DNA of 64,000 nt from Sclerotinia nivalis (taxonomy: Eukaryota > Ascomycota > Leotiomycetes > Helotiales > Sclerotiniaceae), in contig JAPEIS010000014.1 of the NCBI GenBank assembly GCA_029531795.1, positions 372,001 through 436,000 of the forward strand, given 5' to 3'. Below are positions 55,071 through 64,000 of this stretch, in pieces; positions within the stretch are counted from its first letter, which is position 1; every line of letters begins with the position of its first letter. Position numbers and translations under genes: made by a program. The notes under the pieces were generated by a model. The model made no database searches. It saw only the letters and a program-made list of their open reading frames with translations, and was not told the DNA's origin.

Positions 55071-55874
55071 TCATTCCTTCAGTAGTGAAAAGATCTCTGT
55101 GAATAATCGCCGAATACCATTCTTTATTCCTAGCTCAAACATTGGAGAACTCATCTCGCTATGCGCAGAATTTGAGGGTTTGTTCGAGCTTTTGCTGGCC
55201 AACCCTTCTTTTCCCATGTAGACTGATGAATTGGGCTTTGGGATTGCCCAGTCTTGCGCGGTCGAAGCATCTAATAATTTGTCTCCAAGAACATTCACTG
55301 GTTGCGGTGTGTAGATATCTAAGCTATGACGAGCGGGAGCTGGACTAAGATTGATATGAATTTGCTTGTCTAAGCTGCTGCTATTTCTGGTCCCAACCCC
55401 GACTTTCCCTTCTTCATCTTTTGGGTGAAGGACACGAGCGCTCGGCTGAGTTATAAGATCTTTCGCAAAATTTTGGTGAGGTAACATCGTGTTTCCATGG
55501 GCTTTCGCGCCGACATCAGAGAACGGTTCTTCTTCCGTAGACGTACCTTTGTGCACACGTTCTTCTAAAAGCTCCGGTGGATGAACATCAAATACCTTCT
55601 GATCTTTATAAATGTCATCATCTGGTGTTCGATGACTTTCAGTCTGCTCGGAATCTCGACCGTCCCCAGTCGTCGCGGACTTTGTACTTCGCTGAACGAC
55701 CATGGATAGATTGTCACTATCCGCCGGCGTGCCTGTACCAAGGTTCGATTTTGGAGTCTTTCCCTCAAACAAATTGCCATTAAACCGTTCTGAGTGGATT
55801 TTTGCTCTTGGAGATTTATTGGCTTTAGCTGTATCATGGGCAATATGCTTAAGAGCAGCATTGGTCTTCGCCAT
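55071..55874 (-). CDS. Hypothetical disordered protein
   Basis: The open frame runs upstream to 55,916 without another ATG, so the ATG at 55872-55874 (MAKTNAALKHIAHDTAKANK) is preferred; it gives 267 residues. The chain is Ser/Thr/Lys/Asp-rich and looks disordered through most of its length. The last 25 residues (FELGIKNGIRRLFTEIFSLL) could form an amphipathic helix. No family recognised. The length of the single open frame is the main support. Confidence 0.5.
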   Translation of the reverse strand: MAKTNAALKHIAHDTAKANKSPRAKIHSERFNGNLFEGKTPKSNLGTGTPADSDNLSMVVQRSTKSATTGDGRDSEQTESHRTPDDDIYKDQKVFDVHPPELLEERVHKGTSTEEEPFSDVGAKAHGNTMLPHQNFAKDLITQPSARVLHPKDEEGKVGVGTRNSSSLDKQIHINLSPAPARHSLDIYTPQPVNVLGDKLLDASTAQDWAIPKPNSSVYMGKEGLASKSSNKPSNSAHSEMSSPMFELGIKNGIRRLFTEIFSLLKE

Positions 55875-56671
55875 CGATAGGACTATAGAGCCAATTGCTA
55901 CAGAATCGTCTTGCAATGCTGATCCTGTGGCTTTTGAGTCTTAATGAGCCTGCGTGCCTATCGAAGGTGCCTTATAGAAGCCTGTAGAAATTCGAGGGCC
56001 TCGTTCTCGTCGTGTCGTGCGGATATATGCAGGCCTCGAAGAAATCCGTCTGCCCAGCAGATCCAACATGAAAAATAAATTTCGATAAGACCTGTGCCAA
56101 TTAAACGCCAAAACGTACTATACAAATGGCAGAGCTTGCTGCTTTTAGTATTGTGATTGGTTCCACCGAGGGCCTAACATTTCGAGCATATCCATCGTGA
56201 AGCTTAAGTAGAGAACTTCTCTAGGAGAGATTTTCTCGAAGGATCGAATGCACACTGTGAGGCTGTAGACATAAGTTGTATGATGCAGCGTCACCTTTTC
56301 TACATGTGGTACGAATGGTAGAAATGTAATATACTCCGTACAGGGAATTGTCCATGCGGCTGAATAGAGACTCGAAAATGAGAAATGCGCCCTTGTTGAT
56401 CACGTGTCGAGAACATAATTACTTCATGACTCTAGTACGTCAGTAATACGAGTCACACACAGAATTGTCACTAGTTCTCAGTCTATGACCAATATGATAT
56501 TCTAGTGAGTTGAGACTGATATCAATCCATTGTTTTAGTCACATGATCCTTGACATCGAGATAGAATAGTTCGCGTTTTTGGACCGAGTGGAAATTAATT
56601 ATAGCATATGTAAATATCACACAGTTCTACCTGCTCTAATCTAGAGTATCTCAGAAGTTAAAACTTATAAG
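55875..56671. other. Intergenic
   Basis: Contains one TACTCCGTA 9-mer near 56,332. No gene seen. Confidence 0.45.
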
Positions 56672-59600
56672 TTATCGCTCGTCGCGGAATCGGTCACCAG
56701 TGTCGTCCTCCACAGTTGCCTTTCTACCACCAGCGTTCACAGCATTATTGATAGAGGTCCTGACAGCTCTCAACGAATCGGGCGATTCTTTCTTGGCGTC
56801 AGTGATTGAACTCTTCAAGAAATCTGCTCTTCGTGGTATTCCTGATTTATTGATTGGGTTTGAGACCGGACTCGAGCTGCATGAACTAGCGTCGGTATCC
56901 CTCGGTGTATAATATTCCTCGGAGATTGTCTCTGCAATGTTATCGAGATGGAAATGAACTTGGGAAGATCCTTCAACTGCTTCACCACGGCGTTGGCGCT
57001 GAGGCTGTTTCCCTTTATCCTGCCCTTTCACCGGGCCCGCTTTTTGACTCTCATTCAAATCTATGTCTGGAATGATATCGTAATCTTCCTTTTTGCTTTG
57101 CTTCTCAGCAGCCTCTGCTTCCTCCCCAGCCGGCGTCCATTCCAATAAAAGCTGTTGCACAATATCATCACTAGCATTTTCGCTCCCCGGAAGTGTGTAT
57201 GGATCAAATGACCTGCCATCATAATGATCAGGATAAGATGCGGGTCTTCGACCTAGGGGTATTGCCGGTTGCTGCATGAACGGTTGAGATGAAAGGAGGA
57301 AATGAGGCGGCCTGGGCCCCTGCGGTGCCGGTGGAGGCCCTCTTTCGTACCTCTGAGTCCAGTCTATGTGATCACTACCAAAACGAACTGGTTTATATCC
57401 CAGTTGGTCGGGTTCCTTCCTTTGTTTAACAGCTACAGGCCTTGTCACTTGGGCGGTTCTCCTACCTGGCGAATGCGTTCGTTGATCTCCATATAGCGAG
57501 ACTCTACTGTGACTAGGGGATCGTCGTGATGGGGATTCATTTTGGGTGCGTCGTCTTGAGGAATGATTATGAGTTTGTCGTGATGTTGATTGATTGACAG
57601 CTTGGTCTAGCGGGGATTCATGATCCGAGCCAAAGTTATTATCTGTTTCAAATGGCTCGGGATCTTTTATTTCAGTGCCAGAAGAGATGTTGCGATACCT
57701 GACAGAGTTTGGTGGCAATCTACCGTTCCTGCTACCAGTCTCTTTAGCGAAGCGACTTTCACGCTGGGAATCCGTCTCCAGGAATGTTACCGAAGGACAA
57801 TGATGTGAAGGCTTTAGATTGCTCTCGAGGGGAGTTTGATTTAGATTATGTTCGCGATCATAAGCTTCACGTTGAGTAGCTGTTCTCAGCGTTTCGTACG
57901 CCTCAGTAATCTCTACTAAACGTTTACCGGCAGAAGGATCAGTGGGGTTCAAACTTGGATGAGAGGTTCTGTATAGTGAGAGGTAGGCTCTATTTACAGT
58001 CAGCAAGGAAACGGCTCATGTATTAATGTGTTAAAAGGGGGGGCGACATACTCTTTAATGGCGGCTGCTGTGGCATCTGTTGGAATTTGCAAAGCATCAT
58101 AGTGATTTTGAGGCCTCTGCTCATTATCGAGAGATTCGATTTTGATCAAGTCTGGCTTCGCAGTAATCGGCTCCGGGGAGTTTAAAAGATTTGAGTCGGT
58201 GCAGTTGGAATCTAAGTTACTGGGTTCCGCATATGTGAACTGGGGAGCTTCGCACGACTCCATGAAGTCAACGGCTTTCGGACTCGAAGAGCATGCAGTA
58301 TCATCAGCTCCCTTGTTTTGTAATGTCTCGGAGGAGCTCGTAGAACAATCGCCTTGCACAAATGTTGCACCGTCGTTCTTCCTTGTTTGTGGATCTCCGA
58401 TGAGATAGATCGTGATGGATTGAATACCATCATTCCCCGGTTTGAGAGTCTGCCCACAAACAACTTCAAGCTGAGCGAGGGTCCATACATCACTTCCATC
58501 CACTTCATTCTTCGAGTTTAGTACTATCTGTATTTGTTGCTGCTGTAACATTGTTAGCTCCAAGAGCTTTGCAACAACTGTAATTCCGCTCGTGCTTAAC
58601 TCTAGGATCCTTCCAAAAATGTGTGACTTCGAAAAGTTTTGCCGAATAATATGGGCCCTTACCCAGTCCGGTGGCTGATATGAAATCTCACGAATTCTTG
58701 GGTGAATTGTATATGCGCAATACATCAGACAGTATTTGTCCTCCATAGCTCGCATAATTAGGTTGCCGAGCGACATCGCGTCATGAGTGTTACCGCTCTT
58801 ACTAGTTGTAGCTTGGGTGGGTGCAGATCTAAAGTCAAGACCCGAATCAGGCGCCATGTCGAGGTGAACCAGGGGCTTATTGATAATTATTGCAATGTGA
58901 GCCCTTTCTCCACGCGACCATAATCGACCAGGGAATTTTTTTACTTCTTTGAGGTCTATAAGCGTTCTCCTATAGCTACCTTGAGGCTGCAGAATCTGCG
59001 TCAAACTATTGTGCGCGTCCGCATCCAGGAAGCAGAATTGCCTCCACCAGTCTTGTTCAGGAGACTGTGACAGCATTTTCTCCATTTCGGGCTTGCGCAA
59101 CTTAAAGTTTCCAACGGTAGGGATCTGATGATAATCTAGCTCTTTGATGAAAAATGCAGTAATGAAGGACCCCGTCGGGAATATCCTGTCCATGTCTTCC
59201 TGACTAAACAGTTCGCGTTTGAAAACTCTTTTAAGTATCTCGCGGATATGAATTCTACGCTTGGAGGAAGTTCTTCCAGACGCTAGGCCGCTTCGAGAAT
59301 CAAAAGGTTTCAATTCATAGGCGAGACCAGTAGTGACAGGTGGAAGAAATGAATGAACAGGGGGCTCTTCTAGAGATGATGGCGGAGGACCCATTGGTAT
59401 GGAAACACTATGGTCCGGTTTCTCTTCTGCTTTAGTCAGAACTACCAGATTATCATCATCATCTGGCTTTTGAGAATGCGGTACGGTAAGTGACAAGCTT
59501 ATTACTGGGCTTGGTGGTAGATTCAATGGTGAGATTACAGGAATGGCGATTTGTGGCTTTTCAGCGGTGCCATTTTCTGATGGTATTGTAGTCGCCGGGA

Positions 59601-61676
59601 ATTCCATTTTCTCTGAACTTGGGGAAATCTTTTCGTCGACTACAAGATAGTCTTCCACTCTTTCATACTCGGGACGTCTGGAGTCACTCGGAATTTGCGC
59701 TGAATTTGCCAGAATCGTTGGCAATGCCGCAATGTCGTCAGGAGTTTCTCGTGGTGTTTCCTCTTGCAAGATGACCTGTTGCTTGATCGGGGTTTTAAGT
59801 TTTTCTATCTCCAGTTCTTCTACATCTCCGGATAGTAAATCGATATTCAGAGTCTTTGAGCTTGCGTTTCGTGAATGCTTCTCCCCAACCCCAACCTCAC
59901 CAATGGGTATTTCACTGGTCGGTTGTTGTGATATGGCGAAATCATCACTTAGATCGATGAGATCACCAGAGGCGTCCTGACTTGTCCCGGGATGGGCTTT
60001 TTCCTGGTGTTTGAAAGCTGGTCGAGTAAACTTAGGTTTCACCGATATCTCTGGTTCGGGATGTTTATTCTCAAAAATGCGACTGTACAACGGCGTGGCT
60101 ATATTTAGTTTATTGCGCAAGTCAGGGATTGTATAATTTTCATCTGTGTCATTGCTCTGCATCTCCTGCTTTGAGACTTCAATTGTACCTGGTAAGACAA
60201 AATCATTTTCCAAATTCCCTCTATCCTCACTCCAAGGTACTTGAGAAGGCTCGGATGGCGTCGATTTTCTGGAATTAGAGTGTCCCCGTTGTTTTTGTTT
60301 TTGGTGCCGTGGTTTATCCTTATGATATTTGCCAGACGTATCGTCTACATCCGGTTCTTCGTCGTCTGAAACAATCTTCAGTTCTTTCTGCGCTATGGTT
60401 GAAAGGTTATCAATATCTTGAGACTTCTCAATGGGCGTTAAATATCCAGGATATATCTTTGCATCGTCATTGTTCCGTGTTACTTTGGCATCGAAATGCG
60501 CCATATGACTTCGAGCAACATCCATAACTGGATCTTCAGATGCTGTAGCATATTCGGGTACCATGAAGCTGTTCTCTGACCTGTCCGTATCTCTGCGTTT
60601 AGGCTCTCTTTTTCGAGTAGTATGATTCTCATTCTCCATATGCGCTCTTCGTCGAGAAAGTTTCCAAGGACTGTCTGGAACCGTCGGGAGAATATGCGTG
60701 TGAACTTGAGGAGGTGCTCGTGGATGTATGTCGGAATACGAGCCGAAACTTGATGGAAATCGAGGCCATCCTGTCGCCATAAATAAGTTTTCATTATATG
60801 GGCCTAGAGGCCTCTTTACAGGCATGTAGTGTGTCTGACTCGGTGGTGGCATGTATCGAGTGTTGAAATAATGTGCTTCCCCGTCTCTCGCTTCTGAATA
60901 AAATTCAGAGCTCGTTGCATCGTTCTGTTGTAGCTCTGCACGAAGATCAATATTTGCATATTGTGCCTGTTGGGCATTATATCGAGCCTTTTCATACATA
61001 TGAGAAACCAATGAACTATCTCCAGACAATGCACTGTATCTTTGTGAGCTCAGTTGTTTACATTCAGGTGAGATACTGACGGCTGATTCTGAATTGTTCT
61101 AATGTTGAGAATGCTGAAAAAAAAATTCAAGCTAACTTGAAGAAGTTGGAGGTCTTTGGAATATCTATCGAGCTTGTGTTCCCCAAGTGGATTTATGTAT
61201 TTAGCAAATCGCGATTCCTTCAGCTTGCGAACTTTTGTTAGAGCTTCGTCGACTTTCAGGATTTGTGGGTGCTTCTCTGGATAATTCCTCAATTGTTCCT
61301 TGTATTCGTACAAGCGGAGCGTAATCTTGGTTTCCAGTTCGGGGGAATCATCTTTATCCAGAACCCAGGCTTCGATTCTCTAGAAGATCTTCAAACATTC
61401 ATCAGTCGTTTGTTGAATTTTTCTAATACCACCTATGCTAAGAAGCGTTGCCTTTTGTCTCTGCTTCACAACGCGGTCACTTTCCTCCTTCAAGAAAAAA
61501 TTGATCTGTTCGATGCAATCGCTCGCAGCACGAATGTTCGCCAAAGTTGCTTGAAGATTCTGAGCGGCAGAGCTGGCTTCATTCGCATACTTCGTCAGAA
61601 CCTGTACCAGTTGAAGACCAAAACTAGCGATGCCGATTGCTGAGCTTGCAGCTCCCAATATCGTAACTGGGTCCAT
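56672..61676 (-). CDS. Large protein: fungal N-terminal helical domain, disordered middle, degenerate J-domain
   Basis: Exons on the minus strand: 61676-61137, 61098-58052, 57989-56672, with introns of 38 and 62 nt. All phases agree and give about 1,634 codons, but an in-frame TAG sits at 61382-61380. Residues 1-180 (MDPVTILGAASSAIGIASFG, then LQATLANIRAASDCIEQINF) match the style of the alpha-helical N-terminal domains found before STAND or other signalling modules in fungi. The middle is long and largely disordered, with a folded part around 58,500-59,300 (RELFSQEDMDRIFPTGSFIT, LWSRGERAHIAIIINKPLV). A J-domain-like end spans the last intron (NHYDALQIPTDATAAAIKEA, YLSLYRTSHPSLNP, ITEAYETLRTATQREAYDRE); its HPD motif is HPS. 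A 330-residue Ser/Arg-rich tail follows. It may be a pseudogene if the TAG is real. Confidence 0.7.
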
Positions 61677-62494
61677 TAGAATATTGTTCTACCAAAAGAA
61701 GCCATCATTGATAAACGTAGATTCGATTCCTTTGACAGAATTTTTCTTTACTTGAGATCGATGAACGGCTCTTCGACGAGGCTCAGGGCTGAGTAATAAG
61801 CTGCATGATAACATCAGATTCTCGATTGATGTTACAATTGTACATGTGTGCAGGAGGCGGAGTTATGCACAGACTTACGGATCGGGAAAGTGGAAAACCA
61901 CTTGGCAAAGCGATTGGAAGTCGCTGTGGCGGTGAGAAGTGGCCGCAGGTATGCATTTTTATCAATGCGCGGCTAACACTCGCACCTATCAAAGCTCTTC
62001 TGAGCGACCATCTATTATCTGCGTGGTAGGCTGAGTGTCGACAGACTGAAAGGGGAGAAGAAAACGATCAAACTGCCGCTCAAACTGCCCTCCATCAAAG
62101 CTCTGCTGCACGGCGCGCAACGCCCTGTCATTTATCATTCATGGAATAAAACACCACTGGCTCTTTATGCCTAATCTAATACTCCTTGTGTCATGATTAG
62201 CCGCAAATTATGGAAAAGTTCCAATGTGTGGCTCAATCAGCGCCGCGTAGCCTTGCGGTGCATTTAGCAACCATGAAGGTTACAAACCCTCGAATCCTCT
62301 GGACAATCGCATGTCAGACTATGACAGTCCTCTTTGCAGGATTTGCAAACATGAACAAAATGTAATGATGAAAATTTCAATCAAAGATTGATATTCGATG
62401 GTCAAAGTTTAGGTTTATTTGTGTTTAGGTACACTGGTGGCACAGCCAATTCTAAGAAGTTTAGCCAAAGGAGTTTGATGTGAACCATAGGGGG
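61677..62494. other. Intergenic between two minus-strand genes
   Basis: Promoter of the large gene and 3' flank of the hydrolase. Nothing else recognised. Confidence 0.5.
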
Positions 62495-63531
62495 TTATGA
62501 ATGGTATAGTTGGGGAAAGTCATTCAACGCTCCTTCAACCACCTCCCTTACCTTCTCCACCACAGCCTTAAAATCTTCATCCTCAGCATCCCCAAATCTT
62601 ACCATGGCACCATGCGTCTTGCCCAATCTAACCACCATTTTACCCTCACAGTACCCGTCTCCCTCCTTTTCCTCCTCCCCATCCACCCGGTCTAAAATTT
62701 TAACCTTCTGTCCCTTACTCGCCACCTCCCTAAACCACACAATCCTCCAACTCATTTGCTCACTTAAGCTATCAAACCGTTCACTCCCCATCTTCAACCA
62801 CAACATATCTTCCCTCAAATCTCTCATCTCCTTGCTCAGAGAAGCTTCTGGCAATGCAAGCACCATACCCAAATTTTCCAATCCCATATTTTTGACTACC
62901 CCAAAAAATAAAATGGCGTGAGTTGAGACTTGGATATCGCTGGAGGCTGGAAGGATGGTTACTGCCTGAGCTTGTTAGCACGGGTGCTTCCTTATTATAC
63001 TAAAGAAGGAAAATCAAAACCAAAGATCGAAAGATAAGATGGTACATACAGCCCGCAGCAAAGGACCCCCAAAACTATGCGCACACCAGATTATTTTTCT
63101 ACCTTCACTCTTCGTTTCATTTCGCAGCTCATTCATACTCTTCATTAGCCCGGCGCCGATAATCTCAACGGGCTCACGACGCGCATATCCATAACTAAGC
63201 ACTCGGACCTTCACGCCTAGATTTGTTTCTAAAATTCCTGGTAGCAGATCTCGTAGCCAAAGTACTCCATTATCCCTATTAGTCCAGGACTTGATGGGAT
63301 GACCGTTTTGACCATGAATGGCTATGAGGCTGAGAACAGTTAGCTCGGATGATACCGAAGGAATGGGGAGACATACTCGATAGTTGCATCGGGAGAATCA
63401 TAGATAATTTTAGGACCAATAGAAGCTGGATCTTGGGGAGCCATCGGCACAGAATTGGAGGGAAATGGTTGTGCCTCCTTAGCATTGAATTTTGGTATCT
63501 TCGATCGAAGTTTGTCAAAAGTCTTCTTCAT
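62495..63531 (-). CDS. Alpha/beta hydrolase (lipase/serine esterase-like)
   Basis: Three exons on the minus strand, 63531-63377, 63329-63050, 62965-62495, with introns of 47 and 84 nt (phases 2 and 0), give 301 residues. The fold marks are in order: DLIAIHGQNGHPIKSWT (first strand and oxyanion His-Gly), WLRDLLPGIL, VRVLSYGYA, then the nucleophile elbow IIWCAHSFGGPLLRA (A-H-S-F-G with catalytic Ser). A loop H in HAILFFGVV and the candidate catalytic His in LGKTHGAMVRF come later. This looks like the hydrolase domains fungi use alone or as N-terminal modules of NB-ARC proteins (SERAC1/DUF676-like; inference). There are no repeats or nucleotide-binding domain after it. Substrate unknown. Confidence 0.82.
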
Positions 63532-64000
63532 TGTTGACTATTGGTATTGGTGATTATTGATATCACTTCGAGTGATATTTTGTAATACTACAGTAGTTGT
63601 TTGAGTAGTTATCGTCATTATTGATGATTGAGATATATCTGGAATAGGCTGAACCGTATCTAAGAGCGCGTGGACGCAGGAGCGCGTACAGTGACCTGCT
63701 ACGATACTTTTGACCGCACAATTAACCGCGCAATGCTATGCCTGATGGTTACAATGGATGAACAATGGTTTTGTATCGTGGGCCGTAAATAGGGACGGTG
63801 ATGTTGGTGGCCATCCGTGCCATCTTACTCAAGCTTGGGTCAGGTCCAAATATAGAGAATCCACGGGGAACCGAGTAGATTTGTTGTACCAGTATCATTT
63901 TAAGTAATCAGCATTTTTTGTTATCACGGGCCTGGCCCGAGGGAAACAGTTGCCAGCGCCGAGTCAGATGTTCCTTTTTGTGGTCATGTGATTGTGAGCT
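63532..64000. other. Intergenic at the right edge
   Basis: Promoter side of the hydrolase gene. No further gene visible before the window ends. Confidence 0.5.

Noticed and set aside
1..64000. CRISPR arrays, rRNA, tRNA genes, bacterial operons
   Set aside because: No regularly spaced repeats or recognisable RNA genes were found by eye; the only tRNA-like match is the short primer site of the retroelement.

Overview
The window is nuclear DNA of a filamentous ascomycete. Genes carry short GT-AG introns (about 38-190 nt), starts lack bacterial ribosome sites, and the contents include a HET-domain gene, a UstYa-like (DUF3328) gene, an F-box gene, a Pth11-like rhodopsin-domain gene and a fungal Ty1/copia element. 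The protein flavour suggests Leotiomycetes (Helotiales/Sclerotiniaceae-like); that placement is an inference from memory, not a search result. All exon structures were read by eye and checked only for frame continuity.

Layout. 1-7.8 kb is a housekeeping block: the 3' part of a Cdc25-type Ras exchange factor and the complete cobalamin-independent methionine synthase gene, which has a TCACGTG box upstream. 7.8-12.6 kb is gene-empty. 12.6-20.1 kb holds a HET-domain gene, an unknown gene with a WW-like segment and a type II membrane glycosyltransferase-like gene. 20.1-22.9 kb holds relics, including a short-chain dehydrogenase C-terminal fragment. 22.9-26.2 kb and 42.9-47.4 kb each hold two adjacent members (called A,B and C,D here) of one paralogous family with no function I recognise. 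Between the pairs lie a UstYa-like gene, a small secreted peptide, a GNAT acetyltransferase, a Pth11-like gene split by a 5,773-bp Ty1/copia element, and an MFS transporter. 41.5-42.7 kb carries two small inverted-repeat elements (hAT-like and TA-target type). 48.7-63.5 kb, mostly on the minus strand, holds an aldo-keto reductase, a pogo-like miniature element, an F-box gene, a disordered unknown protein, a very large protein joining a fungal N-terminal alpha-helical domain to a degenerate J-domain, and an alpha/beta hydrolase.

Best candidates for something new: (1) the four-member family A-D. It shares three beta-strand-like motifs, a cysteine cluster and two C-terminal motifs, has an intron at one conserved position in three members, and has an order of motifs that resembles the PemK/MazF barrel (inference). 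(2) The large N-domain/J-domain gene, with an in-frame TAG and HPS in place of the J-domain HPD. (3) The young copia insertion: identical LTRs, 5-bp target duplication, a half-tRNA(Met)-type primer site and a single frame break at the integrase/reverse transcriptase junction.
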